Part shown: piece by piece, positions 7,082 through 15,538 of the stretch
Position numbering within the stretch: the stretch's first letter is position 1
Layout of the letters: the number at the start of each line of letters is the position of its first letter
Assembly (NCBI GenBank): GCA_947065955.1
Contig: CAMSXY010000002.1
Coordinates: 1 to 23,884, forward strand
DNA: 23,884 nt
Source: an uncultured Caryophanales bacterium
Lineage (GTDB): Bacteria > Bacillota_I > Bacilli_A > RF39 > UBA660
Direction: 5' to 3'
Translations under genes and position numbers: made by a program
Notes under the pieces: generated by a model
Told to the model about the DNA's origin: nothing
The model's database searches: none
The model's input: the letters and a program-made list of their open reading frames with translations, nothing else

Positions 7082-7774
7082 ATGAATACATACTTACTTC
7101 ATATGCTAGGCATACTTGTAAAGTCGTGTGTTATAACCGTTTTTTCTTTTTTTCAAAACACAGGGGAAAGCACACTATATGCAATTAAAGAGAACAATGA
7201 ATTAAGTCCTATGGTCGTAAATAAGATTATTCCTTACGAGACAATATACGAATACAACGAAAAGATGCCCTATAACATCATGAAAGTTATTAGTGAAGGA
7301 AAAAATGGTCTTGGATACGAAGAAGATGGAAATTTAAAAGTGTTAGTAGAAGCCGAAAATGCCCGTGTAGAAAAGGGAACAGGTGCTTATGGAGAATTTA
7401 GTGGAATTATTACAGGATATGGTCCCGATTGTAAAACAGGATGTACAGGAATTCTTTATTGTCCAACAAAGGCAGGAAAATATATCAATCTTTATGATGG
7501 AATTTACTATGAAGATGAGGAATATGGAACCGTTCGTATTTTAGCGGCCGCTGTTTCAAAGTTTCCTTGTGGAACGATTATGGAAGTAAAAACAGGTAAA
7601 GGAGAGCCTTTTTTAGGAATCGTAATGGATACGGGATCTGCTATGCGAAATGCTTTAAAAAAAGGCGTTATTCATATTGATGTAGCTTTTGAAACAGAAA
7701 GAGATCCGAAAGTTTCCGCTATGACCGATTTTAGTGGAAACGTAAAATATAGCGTACAAAGATGGGGATATTAA
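7082..7774 (+). CDS. YabE-like cell-wall protein: membrane anchor, G5-like region, 3D domain
   Basis: A 230-residue exported protein. Residues 5-24 form a hydrophobic segment acting as signal peptide or anchor. Residues about 45-105 resemble a G5 domain (IIPYETIYEYNEKMPY, then KVISEGKNGLGY). The C-terminal 3D domain has VMDTGSAM (D183) and HIDVAF (D200), plus a GYGPDCKTGCTG segment. 3D domains occur in peptidoglycan-cleaving enzymes such as MltA and in Bacillus YabE/YocH, so a wall-remodelling role is likely. It is much shorter than YabE (about 437) and lacks the repeated DUF348 domains, but occupies the same slot between tatD and ksgA. It has its own promoter and a GAGGTG ribosome site. Enzymatic activity is inferred. 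Confidence 0.85.
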   Translation: MNTYLLHMLGILVKSCVITVFSFFQNTGESTLYAIKENNELSPMVVNKIIPYETIYEYNEKMPYNIMKVISEGKNGLGYEEDGNLKVLVEAENARVEKGTGAYGEFSGIITGYGPDCKTGCTGILYCPTKAGKYINLYDGIYYEDEEYGTVRILAAAVSKFPCGTIMEVKTGKGEPFLGIVMDTGSAMRNALKKGVIHIDVAFETERDPKVSAMTDFSGNVKYSVQRWGY

Positions 7775-7785
7775 TATCCCTTTTT
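7765..7785 (+). terminator. Short terminator after the 3D-domain gene
   Basis: GGGATA (7765-7770) pairs with TATCCC (7775-7780) across a TTAA loop, followed by T5. The stem is only six base pairs and includes the stop codon, so termination may be partial with read-through into ksgA. Confidence 0.55.
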
Positions 7786-7814
7786 CTGTTCGTTTTGGAA
7801 TGAGGAAGTGAAAA

Positions 7815-8642
7815 ATGAACTATTCGTGGAAAAATATGTCAAATACCTTAAAAGAAAATAATTTTAATTTTAAAAAAAACTTTGGTCAAAATTTTATTGT
7901 GGATGAAAATACGATTGATCGTATTTTAGAACTTTCCAACATCGAAAAAGAAAGCCTTATTATAGAAATTGGACCAGGAGCTGGGTCCTTAACAAAAAAA
8001 CTAGTAAAAAAGGCACAAAACGTTCTTTGTTATGAAATTGATACAACATTAAAACCAATTTTAGAAGAAAATTTTAAAGAAAATGATAATCTTGAAATTA
8101 TTTATGAAGATTTTTTAAAAAGAGATGTCAAAAAGGATTTAGAAAAATATACCTATAAACATCTTTTCGTCATAGCCAACCTCCCCTATTATATTACGAC
8201 TCCCATTATTACAAAATTTATAGAGGAAAAAATAGAAATAGACAAAATGGTTATTATGGTGCAAAAAGAGGTAGGAAATCGCTTTAAAGCAAAGGTTGGA
8301 ACAAAAGAATATAATTCTTTAACGATTTTTTTAAATTATTATTTTGATGTAAAAAAAATAATGGATGTAAGTAGAAATGTATTTCTTCCAAAACCCAATG
8401 TAGATAGTATTGTAATCGAATTAAAAAGAAAAATTAAAAAGGATCCTTTAAAGAATCCCGATCTTTTTTTCAAACTTGTAAGAGATAGTTTTACACAAAA
8501 AAGAAAAACTTTAAGAAATAATTTAAAAAATTACGATTTAGAAAAAATTGAACAAGTATTAAAAACAAGCGGATTTGATTTAAATGTTCGTGCAGAACAG
8601 TTAAGTATAGAAGTTTTTGAGAAAATCGCAAATGATTTATAA
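7815..8642 (+). CDS. ksgA: 16S rRNA adenine-N6,N6 dimethyltransferase
   Basis: Dimethylates two adjacent adenosines in the 3' terminal hairpin loop of 16S rRNA during small-subunit assembly. The N-terminus has NFGQNF (the KSLGQNFL-type motif), followed by the SAM-binding IIEIGPGAGSLT, an acidic strand CYEIDTTLKPIL, and the catalytic IANLPYYITTP motif. The C-terminal RsmA domain ends with QKRKTLRNNL, typical of the family. At 275 residues it is normal size. AGGAAGTG gives the ribosome site. In Bacillus, rnmV (ribonuclease M5) sits between yabE and ksgA; it is absent here. The alarmone synthetase follows 13 bases after the stop, suggesting one transcript. Confidence 0.97.
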   Translation: MNYSWKNMSNTLKENNFNFKKNFGQNFIVDENTIDRILELSNIEKESLIIEIGPGAGSLTKKLVKKAQNVLCYEIDTTLKPILEENFKENDNLEIIYEDFLKRDVKKDLEKYTYKHLFVIANLPYYITTPIITKFIEEKIEIDKMVIMVQKEVGNRFKAKVGTKEYNSLTIFLNYYFDVKKIMDVSRNVFLPKPNVDSIVIELKRKIKKDPLKNPDLFFKLVRDSFTQKRKTLRNNLKNYDLEKIEQVLKTSGFDLNVRAEQLSIEVFEKIANDL

Positions 8643-8655
8643 AGAAGGTGATAAA

Positions 8656-9252
8656 ATGGATGATTTTGATTATCAAATGTTAAAATATAAATTTGCACTT
8701 ACTAAGCTAGAAACCGAAATAAATATCCTAACAGAGGATTATGCATTTAAACATAAATATAATCCAGTAGAACATATTAAATCAAGAATTAAAACAAGAG
8801 AAAGTGTTCTTCAAAAATTACAAAAAAAGAATTGTGAAATGACCTTAGAAAATATCAAAGAACATGTTCATGATATGATTGGAATTCGAATTGTTTGTTC
8901 CTTTTTATCCGATGTAAAAAATATTGTTCATATGATTGAAAAATCAAAACACCTTTTAGTCAAAAAAGAAAAAGATTATATCACTTCTCCAAAAGATTCT
9001 GGATATACAAGTTATCATTTAATTGTTTATGTTCCACTCTGTCTTGAAGAGGAAGAATTTATAGAAGCCGAAATCCAAATTCGAACTGTAGCCATGGATT
9101 TTTGGGCTAGTTTAGATCATAAAATACAGTATAAATTTTCAGAAGAAATTCCAGAAGAAATTAAAACAGAACTTTATAATTGCTCGCTTGCTATAAAAGC
9201 ACTTGATCATAAGATGCTTTTATTAAGTGAAATTGTAAATCGATACAAATAG
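8656..9252 (+). CDS. Small alarmone synthetase, RelQ/RelP type ((p)ppGpp synthesis)
   Basis: Single-domain RelA/SpoT synthetase that makes (p)ppGpp from ATP and GDP/GTP. The protein has 198 residues and no HD hydrolase, TGS or ACT domain. Conserved synthetase elements are RIKTRESVLQKL, DMIGIRIVCSF, the substrate loop KDSGYTSYHLIV, and EIQIRTVAMDFWASLDHK with the metal-binding Glu. I start at ATG 8656, preceded by GAAGGTG; an in-frame extension to 8617 lies inside ksgA and is rejected. The choice between RelQ and RelP cannot be made by eye. It probably shares the ksgA transcript, linking ribosome maturation with stringent-response output by position only. A hairpin terminator follows at once. 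Confidence 0.93.
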   Translation: MDDFDYQMLKYKFALTKLETEINILTEDYAFKHKYNPVEHIKSRIKTRESVLQKLQKKNCEMTLENIKEHVHDMIGIRIVCSFLSDVKNIVHMIEKSKHLLVKKEKDYITSPKDSGYTSYHLIVYVPLCLEEEEFIEAEIQIRTVAMDFWASLDHKIQYKFSEEIPEEIKTELYNCSLAIKALDHKMLLLSEIVNRYK

Positions 9253-9271
9253 ACGAAAATCGTCTTTTTTT
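9251..9271 (+). terminator. Terminator after the alarmone synthetase gene
   Basis: AGACGA (9251-9256) pairs with TCGTCT (9260-9265) around an AAA loop and runs into T7. The left arm contains the last two bases of the TAG stop. Confidence 0.82.
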
Positions 9272-9302
9272 ATACAAAAATTTTAAAAGAAAAGGATATA
9301 AA

Positions 9303-9347
9303 ATGACATTATTAGACACACCTTTATTTTACAATAACAACAGGTGA
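9303..9347 (+). CDS. 14-residue leader ORF upstream of the AGCS transporter
   Basis: A short ORF starting at ATG 9303 with an AAAAGG site about eight bases upstream. It encodes MTLLDTPLFYNNNR and stops at TGA 9345-9347. The stop lies inside the ribosome-binding sequence of the transporter gene, whose GTG start is at 9353, so ribosomes finishing the leader would sit exactly where initiation of the next gene occurs. This suggests translational coupling or attenuation. No family is recognised, and a chance ORF of this size cannot be excluded. Confidence 0.4.
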   Translation: MTLLDTPLFYNNNR

Positions 9348-9352
9348 TCATA

Positions 9353-10666
9353 GTGATTCATATATTTAATAGTATTCTATGGGCTATTGCATCCATATTA
9401 ATCGTATCCTCAGGTCTTTATTTTACACATGCCCTTCATTTTATACAATTTCAATTTAAAGAAATGTTTCATAATTTATTCCAAAATTCTGACCACAAAG
9501 GAATCACACCTATACAAAGTTTAATGTTATCTCTTGCCTCTCGTATTGGGGTTGGAAGTATTGCAGGTGTTGCTCTTGCGATTTATCTAGGTGGAATCGG
9601 AAGTATTTTTTGGATGTGGGTCAGTGCTTTTCTAGGGGCAGCAAGTACCTTTGCGGAATCTGTTTTAGGCATGATTTACCGTGAAAAAGATGGAGAAAAC
9701 TTATATAAAGGAGGTCCTGCTTATTATATAAAAAAAGGACTTGGAAAACCAAAGTTAGGATCCCTTTATGCCTTTTTGGTTCTTTTAAGTTATATTGGTG
9801 GATTCGTTGGGATACAAGCTAATACGATCACAAAATCCTTAAACGTTTTAACCCCTGTAGATCCTTTTATAGTAGGAATTGGAATTTGCTTAATTACTTC
9901 CATTATTATTTATGGAGGTGTAAAAGTAATTTCTAAGGTAACCGATAAATTAGTTCCCATCATGACTTTTTTTTACTTATCCATTGCTTTTTATATTTTG
10001 TGTAAAAATATAACACAAATACCGAATCTTCTTCTTTTAATTATTAAAAGTGCTTTCAATTTTCGATCTTTTACTTCTGGTTTTTTAGCATCTTTAATAG
10101 TAGGAATGCAAAGGGGGATTTTTTCAAACGAAGCAGGTCTTGGAACAGGAAGTATCACCTCCTCTACTTCCAATACAAAAATACCAGCAAGGCAAGGATA
10201 TATCCAAATGTTAGGAATTTATATTACTACTCTTTTAATTTGTACAGCAACTGCCATTATTATTTTAACTTCCAATTATCAAGAACTTATTTTAGAAGAC
10301 GTTAATGGGATAGAAATAACCCAATACGCTTTTCAGTATCATCTTGGAAACTTTGGAAGTATCGCCGTTTTTATATCCATTTTACTGTTTTCTTTTTCCA
10401 CCATATTAACAGGTTATTATGATGGAGAATCCTGTTTAAAATATTTTATCCACAATATAAGTAAAAAACATTTGCTCCTTTTAAAAATTATTTCTTTAGT
10501 TGTTCTTTTTACAGGAGCGATTGCTTCTTCTAATTTTTTATGGAATGTGGTCGATATTTTAGTAGCTTTTCTAGCGATTATTAATATCTATGCCCTTTTT
10601 CATTTAAAATCAGAAGTAAAACAAGAATTAGACTATTATAAAAAAAGAAAATATGATAAAATATAA
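9353..10666 (+). CDS. AGCS family Na+/alanine(glycine) symporter
   Basis: Integral membrane Na+-coupled symporter for small neutral amino acids. About eleven hydrophobic segments run through 437 residues. Family hallmarks are SRIGVGSIAGVALAIYLGG, the FAESVLGMIYREK region, GGPAYYI, and QRGIFSNEAGLGTGS in the second half. I place the start at GTG 9353 because AGGTGATC (9342-9349), an extended match to the 16S 3' end, sits just upstream; GTG 9344 lies within that site. The substrate (Ala, Gly or other) cannot be told from sequence. The short leader ORF ends within its ribosome site, and ung follows 11 bases after the stop, so this gene heads a transporter-ung-tilS-ftsH run. Confidence 0.93.
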   Translation: MIHIFNSILWAIASILIVSSGLYFTHALHFIQFQFKEMFHNLFQNSDHKGITPIQSLMLSLASRIGVGSIAGVALAIYLGGIGSIFWMWVSAFLGAASTFAESVLGMIYREKDGENLYKGGPAYYIKKGLGKPKLGSLYAFLVLLSYIGGFVGIQANTITKSLNVLTPVDPFIVGIGICLITSIIIYGGVKVISKVTDKLVPIMTFFYLSIAFYILCKNITQIPNLLLLIIKSAFNFRSFTSGFLASLIVGMQRGIFSNEAGLGTGSITSSTSNTKIPARQGYIQMLGIYITTLLICTATAIIILTSNYQELILEDVNGIEITQYAFQYHLGNFGSIAVFISILLFSFSTILTGYYDGESCLKYFIHNISKKHLLLLKIISLVVLFTGAIASSNFLWNVVDILVAFLAIINIYALFHLKSEVKQELDYYKKRKYDKI

Positions 10667-10677
10667 ATGGTGGTAAA

Positions 10678-11334
10678 ATGATTAATAAAAAATGGGATGT
10701 TATATTAAAAGATGAATGTCAAAAAGAATATTTCCATACTTTAGGAAGTTTTGTAAAAAAAGAATATTTAACAAAAACTTGCTATCCAGAATATGCTAAT
10801 ATTTTTAATGCCCTTCGATTTACAGATTACGATGACGTAAAAGTCGTTATTTTAGGACAAGATCCTTATCATGGAGAAAACGAAGCCCATGGACTTTGTT
10901 TTTCGGTTAGAGATTCTATTAAACGGCCTCCTTCTTTAGTAAACATTCTAAAAGAATTAGAAAACGATTTAGGAATTGTAAAAAAAACAAACGATTTAAC
11001 ACCTTGGGCACAGCAAGGAGTTCTTCTTTTAAATAGTGTCATGACTGTTGTAAAAGATACTCCCCTATCTCACAAAGGAATTGGTTGGGAAACATTTACA
11101 GATACCATTATAAAAAAACTAAACGAAAGAGAAAAACCCATTATTTTTGTACTTTGGGGAAGTTATGCAAGAAGTAAAAAGGAATTTATAACTAATAAAA
11201 ATCATTCGATTATTGAAAATGTTCATCCCTCCCCTCTTTCTGCCAGTCGTGGTTTTTTTGGAAGCCATCCTTTTTCCGATATTAATCAATTTTTAGAAAA
11301 AAACAACTATGAAAAAATAGACTGGAGTTTATAA
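10678..11334 (+). CDS. ung: Uracil-DNA glycosylase (family 1)
   Basis: Removes uracil from DNA to start base-excision repair. The catalytic water-activating motif GQDPYHGENEAHGLCFS and the DNA-clamping HPSPLSASRGFFGSHPFSD motif are both intact. The length of 218 residues is standard. GGTGG lies four to eight bases before ATG 10678. It follows the transporter with an 11-base gap and is followed by tilS after four bases, so it belongs to the same transcription unit. Confidence 0.97.
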   Translation: MINKKWDVILKDECQKEYFHTLGSFVKKEYLTKTCYPEYANIFNALRFTDYDDVKVVILGQDPYHGENEAHGLCFSVRDSIKRPPSLVNILKELENDLGIVKKTNDLTPWAQQGVLLLNSVMTVVKDTPLSHKGIGWETFTDTIIKKLNEREKPIIFVLWGSYARSKKEFITNKNHSIIENVHPSPLSASRGFFGSHPFSDINQFLEKNNYEKIDWSL

Positions 11335-11338
11335 AAGT

Positions 11339-12658
11339 ATGGAACAGGTTTATAAATTTCTAAAAGAAGAAATTCAATATGGGGACGCTGTTGTGGTATG
11401 TGTATCTGGTGGACCCGATTCTATGGCTCTTTTACATTTAGTAAATAGCCTAAAAGAAAACTTAGGAATTTATTTGATTTGTGCTCATGTAAATCATAAT
11501 GTTCGAAAGGAAAGTGCAGAAGAAAAAATTTTCGTAGAACGTTTTTGTCATCAAAACAAAATTTGCTTTGAAAGTATGATGATTGAAGAATATGGGGATG
11601 ATAATTTTCATAATGAGGCAAGAACCAAACGATATCACTATTTTGCAACCATTGTAAGAAAGTACCATGCGAAATACCTTCTAACAGCCCATCATGGAGA
11701 CGATTTAATGGAAACCGTTTTAATGCGTTTAGTAAGAGGTTCTACGTTAAGAGGATATAGTGGTTTTTCAAAAATTGTCGATATGCAAGACTATAAAATA
11801 ATGCGACCTTTTATTGAAATAACCAAAGAAGAAATTTTAAAGTATAATAAGAAAAATGCGATATCCTTTGTACAAGATGCCTCGAATCAAAAGGATGTTT
11901 ACACAAGAAATCGTTTTCGAAAATATATTGTACCCGAAATTCGAAAAGAAGATGCGAAAGTTCATCAAAAATTTTATAAATTTAGTAAAACTCTTTTAGA
12001 ATATAATGATTATATTGAAAAACAAGTTGAAAAAATATTGAAAACAGTTTTTATACAGCAAGTATTACAAATTGATGCGTATTTAAAACAAGAACATATT
12101 ATGCAGATGAAAATTATTTATCATATTTTAGAGAATATTTATCAAGATGATCTAATGTTAATTACGGACCATCACGCAGAGTTAATCGATGAACTTATTC
12201 ATTCTAAAAAAGCAAATGCTTCCATTCATCTTCCAAATAATATAAAGGCAATAAAAAGTTATGATACTGTCAGTTTTTCTTTATTTGAAATGCCTGTATC
12301 TTCTTATGAAATTGAATTAATTCAATATATAAATTTACCCAATGGAAAAAATATAGAATTTGTAAAGGAAAGTGAAGATACCAGTAATTTTACTTGTCGA
12401 TTATCCAGTAAAGAAATCGCCCTCCCCCTTCATGTAAGAACAAAATTAGAAGGCGATAAAATGAAAGTAAAGGGAATGCTTGGAAGTAAAAAAATAAAAG
12501 ATATTTTTATAGATGAAAAAATACCTTTAAAAGAAAGAGAAATACATCCTATTGTTGTGGATTCTAACGATACAATCGTTTGGATCCCTGGATTAAAGAA
12601 ATCAAAATTTGATAAACAAAGTACAGAATTTTATGATATAATACTTAAGTACTACTAA
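11339..12658 (+). CDS. tilS: tRNA(Ile)-lysidine synthetase
   Basis: ATP-dependent enzyme that converts C34 of the CAU-anticodon tRNA-Ile to lysidine, changing its decoding from AUG to AUA; it is essential where AUA is read this way. The PP-loop ATPase motif VCVSGGPDSMALLHL is near residue 20, followed by AHVNHNVRKESAEE and TAHHGDDLMETVLMRL. The C-terminal part has the TilS substrate domain pattern ending IPLKEREIHPIVV and IVWIPGLKKS. The 439-residue length fits. ATG 11339 follows GGAG at an 11-base spacing. The next gene is ftsH, as in Bacillus tilS-hprT-ftsH, but hprT is missing. Confidence 0.96.
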   Translation: MEQVYKFLKEEIQYGDAVVVCVSGGPDSMALLHLVNSLKENLGIYLICAHVNHNVRKESAEEKIFVERFCHQNKICFESMMIEEYGDDNFHNEARTKRYHYFATIVRKYHAKYLLTAHHGDDLMETVLMRLVRGSTLRGYSGFSKIVDMQDYKIMRPFIEITKEEILKYNKKNAISFVQDASNQKDVYTRNRFRKYIVPEIRKEDAKVHQKFYKFSKTLLEYNDYIEKQVEKILKTVFIQQVLQIDAYLKQEHIMQMKIIYHILENIYQDDLMLITDHHAELIDELIHSKKANASIHLPNNIKAIKSYDTVSFSLFEMPVSSYEIELIQYINLPNGKNIEFVKESEDTSNFTCRLSSKEIALPLHVRTKLEGDKMKVKGMLGSKKIKDIFIDEKIPLKEREIHPIVVDSNDTIVWIPGLKKSKFDKQSTEFYDIILKYY

Positions 12659-12671
12659 AAAGGAGGTTTAT

Positions 12672-14633
12672 ATGAATAGAAAAAATGTTAAAAAAGGAAT
12701 ATTTCCTTATATATTTTTATTGTTGTTTGTTGTAGCTGTGATGTTTGTTTTTGATCTTCTAAATCAAAAAGTAAACGAATTTACTTATGATGAATTCATG
12801 AAATATGTAAATGCAGGAGAAATTAAAGAAGTCTTAATTGTCCCAAAAAGTCGTGCTAGTGTTTACGAAATTAGAGGAACTTTAAAAGACTATGCGGAAG
12901 GAGAATATTTTGTTTTAAGAATGCCTCTTGCAGAAGAATCTATGAGTATTTTAATTGCTAAAGCAAATGAATACGGATTTAAATTAGATACTTCTACGGA
13001 TCCTGAATCGAGTACATTTTTATTATTTTTAATGAATGTACTTCCAACCATTATCTTAATTGGAATCGCTTTTTTCTTCATTTCAAGACAAATGGGAAGT
13101 GCTAATAAATCGATGGACTTTGGAAAAAGTCGTGCAAGACTTACTGAAAATAACAAAAAAGTTACTTTTGAACAAGTCGCTGGGTTAACAGAGGAAAAAG
13201 AAGAAGTTGCTGAATTAATCGATTTCTTAAAAAATCCAAAGAAATTCCAACGATTAGGAGCTAGAATTCCAAAAGGTGTTCTTCTTGTAGGTCCTCCAGG
13301 AACTGGAAAAACCCTTCTTGCTAGAGCCGTTGCAGGAGAAGCTAACGTACCTTTTTACTACATTAGTGGATCTGAATTCGTAGAATTATTCGTGGGTGTT
13401 GGAGCAAGTCGCGTTCGAGACATGTTTAAACAAGCTAAATATAATGCTCCTTGCTTAATTTTTATTGACGAAATTGATGCCGTTGGGCGTCAAAGAGGAG
13501 CAGGTCTTGGCGGGGGACATGACGAAAGAGAACAAACACTGAATCAATTACTAACAGAAATGGATGGTTTTGGAGCAAACGAAGGAATTATTATCATTGC
13601 CGCAACCAATCGTCCTGATGTACTGGATCCTGCCCTACTTCGTCCAGGTCGTTTTGATCGTCAGGTTACCGTAAATTTACCAGATGTAAAAGGAAGAGAA
13701 GAAATTCTTGAAGTACATGCAAAAGGAAAACAATTTGAAGAAGGAATTACTCTTTCTAATATCGCAAAAAGAACAGTAGGATTTAGTGGAGCTGATCTTG
13801 AAAATTTATTAAATGAAGCTGCCCTTCTTGCTGTTCGAAGAAACAAAGATAAAATTTCTATGAGCGAAATTGACGAAGCCCATGACCGTGTACTTATGGG
13901 ACCTGCCAAAAAAAGCCATAAATACACAGAAAGAGAAAAGAAAGTGGTTGCTTATCATGAAGCAGGTCATGCCGTAGTTGGTTTAAAATTAGATGGAGCC
14001 AATGAAGTTCAAAAAATAACGATTATTCCAAGAGGTTCTGCAGGTGGATACAATTTAATGCTTCCAAAAGAAGAAACATATCTTTCTACCAAAAAAGAAC
14101 TATTAGAAACAATCAGTGGTCTTTTAGGAGGTCGTGTTTCCGAGGAATTAATCTTTAATGAAATGACGACAGGCGCTCATAACGATTTTGAACAAGCTAC
14201 CAAAATTGCACGTGCTATGGTAACCGAATATGGAATGAGTCGTTTAGGACCCGTTCAATTTGAACATCAAGAATCAAGTGTATTTTTAGGTAGAGATTAT
14301 AATAAGAGTCGTAATTTTTCAAGTCAAGTAGCTTTCCAAATTGATGAAGAAGTACGTTCTATTATAGGAGATCAATATGAAATTACAAAAAAAATATTAT
14401 CTGAAAATCGCAAATTACTCGATTTAATTGCTAATACACTTCTTGAATATGAAACGATTACAAAAGAACAAATTGAATATCTTGTAGAGCATGGACATAT
14501 GCCTGGAGAAGAAAAAAAATCTATAAAAGATTATACCCTTACAGAATTAAAAGAGCTTGCAAAAGAAAAGGGAATCAAGGGATATTCCAAAATGAGCAAA
14601 GAAGAACTTTTAAAAGAATTGGAAGAAAAATAA
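12672..14633 (+). CDS. ftsH: ATP-dependent zinc metalloprotease FtsH with extra C-terminal SAP/Rho-N-like domain
   Basis: Membrane-anchored AAA+ protease that degrades membrane and regulatory proteins. Two transmembrane segments (about residues 9-27 and 116-138) flank a small extracytoplasmic domain. The AAA module has Walker A GPPGTGKT (207-214), Walker B with D266-E267, and the RPGRFDR arginine fingers. The protease zinc site is H429-E-A-G-H433, with D505 in HNDFEQAT as third ligand. After the usual helical end, residues about 617-653 add a compact two-helix unit (YTLTELKELAKEKG, then YSKMSKEELLKELEE) that resembles Rho-N/SAP/LEM-type domains, which FtsH normally lacks. The AGGAGG site precedes ATG 12672, and a terminator hairpin overlaps the end. 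Confidence 0.97.
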   Translation: MNRKNVKKGIFPYIFLLLFVVAVMFVFDLLNQKVNEFTYDEFMKYVNAGEIKEVLIVPKSRASVYEIRGTLKDYAEGEYFVLRMPLAEESMSILIAKANEYGFKLDTSTDPESSTFLLFLMNVLPTIILIGIAFFFISRQMGSANKSMDFGKSRARLTENNKKVTFEQVAGLTEEKEEVAELIDFLKNPKKFQRLGARIPKGVLLVGPPGTGKTLLARAVAGEANVPFYYISGSEFVELFVGVGASRVRDMFKQAKYNAPCLIFIDEIDAVGRQRGAGLGGGHDEREQTLNQLLTEMDGFGANEGIIIIAATNRPDVLDPALLRPGRFDRQVTVNLPDVKGREEILEVHAKGKQFEEGITLSNIAKRTVGFSGADLENLLNEAALLAVRRNKDKISMSEIDEAHDRVLMGPAKKSHKYTEREKKVVAYHEAGHAVVGLKLDGANEVQKITIIPRGSAGGYNLMLPKEETYLSTKKELLETISGLLGGRVSEELIFNEMTTGAHNDFEQATKIARAMVTEYGMSRLGPVQFEHQESSVFLGRDYNKSRNFSSQVAFQIDEEVRSIIGDQYEITKKILSENRKLLDLIANTLLEYETITKEQIEYLVEHGHMPGEEKKSIKDYTLTELKELAKEKGIKGYSKMSKEELLKELEEK

Positions 14634-14648
14634 AATCTTCCTTTTTTT
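14621..14648 (+). terminator. Terminator after ftsH
   Basis: GGAAGA (14621-14626) pairs with TCTTCC (14636-14641), with an A-rich nine-base loop, followed by T7. The left arm lies in the last ftsH codons. It ends the transcript that begins before the AGCS gene. Confidence 0.75.
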
Positions 14649-14752
14649 GTGCAAAAAAAGCCTCTAAAAAAAAGCCAAGAAAAAGATAGCTTTCCACCTT
14701 AATTTGTGATAAAATAGGAAAAGAGAATGAAAAATAGGAAATGGTGGTATAG

Positions 14753-15538
14753 ATGGGTAAAATAATTGCACTTGTCAATCAAAAAGGTGGTGTAGGAAAA
14801 ACAACAACCAGTATAAATCTTGCAGCATCCCTAGGATCTTTAAAACGAAAAGTTTTATTAATAGATTTAGACCCTCAAGGAAATTCAACCACAGGAGTAG
14901 GTGTTAACAAAGGGGAAATCAAAAAAAGCGTTCATGATTTAATGATTGATCAAGCAGAATTAAAAGAAGTTATTGTAAAAACAAAATTTAAGAATCTACA
15001 CATTATCCCAGCTACAATAAGACTCGCAGGTGCAGATATCGAATTAATGGAAAAAAGTCGTAATACTCCAGGATTCCAAAAGGGAGGACAATTAAAAAAA
15101 CATCTTTTACCAACAAAAGATATGTATGATTATATTATCATCGATTGTCCACCTAGTCTTGGTATCATTACAACCAATGCTTTAGCAGCCGCAGATTCTG
15201 TAATTATTCCAGTACAGTGTGAGTTTTTCGCACTGGAAGGAATTATGCAACTTTTAAATACCATAAGACTTGCGCAAGCTAATTTAAATCCAAATTTACA
15301 AATTGAAGGTGTTTTATTAACTATGTTAGATAATCGAACTAATTTAGGACTTGAAGTGGTCGAAGAAGTAAAAGGGTATTTTAAAGAAAGCGTGTATGAT
15401 ACCATTATCCCACGTCTTGTACGTTTATCCGAAGCGCCAAGTTATGGAAAACCAATTCTTGCTTACGATCCTCATAGTAGAGGAACGGAGGCTTATTTAA
15501 ATTTAGCAAAAGAGGTGATTACAAGAAATGGAGAATAG
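14753..15538 (+). CDS. parA: Chromosome-partitioning ATPase ParA/Soj
   Basis: Deviant Walker-type ATPase that works with ParB in chromosome origin segregation and, in Bacillus, modulates DnaA. Residues 11-18 form the deviant P-loop KGGVGKTT, preceded by the conserved IIALVNQ. The Walker A' strand LLIDLDPQGNSTTG and Walker B strand IIIDCPPSLG are intact. At 261 residues it is the short chromosomal type (Soj) with no N-terminal HTH of plasmid type I ParAs. A GGTGG site is eight bases before ATG 14753. It overlaps parB by 11 bases. The 100-base gap upstream holds only a weak promoter-like TAAAAT at 14710-14715. Confidence 0.97.
   Translation: MGKIIALVNQKGGVGKTTTSINLAASLGSLKRKVLLIDLDPQGNSTTGVGVNKGEIKKSVHDLMIDQAELKEVIVKTKFKNLHIIPATIRLAGADIELMEKSRNTPGFQKGGQLKKHLLPTKDMYDYIIIDCPPSLGIITTNALAAADSVIIPVQCEFFALEGIMQLLNTIRLAQANLNPNLQIEGVLLTMLDNRTNLGLEVVEEVKGYFKESVYDTIIPRLVRLSEAPSYGKPILAYDPHSRGTEAYLNLAKEVITRNGE

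Noticed and set aside
14209..14214. CACGTG core of a possible parS site inside ftsH
   Set aside because: Only the central six bases and a few flanking ones match the parS 16-mer, and the codons encode the conserved FtsH IARAM region. A real parS should match nearly all 16 positions.
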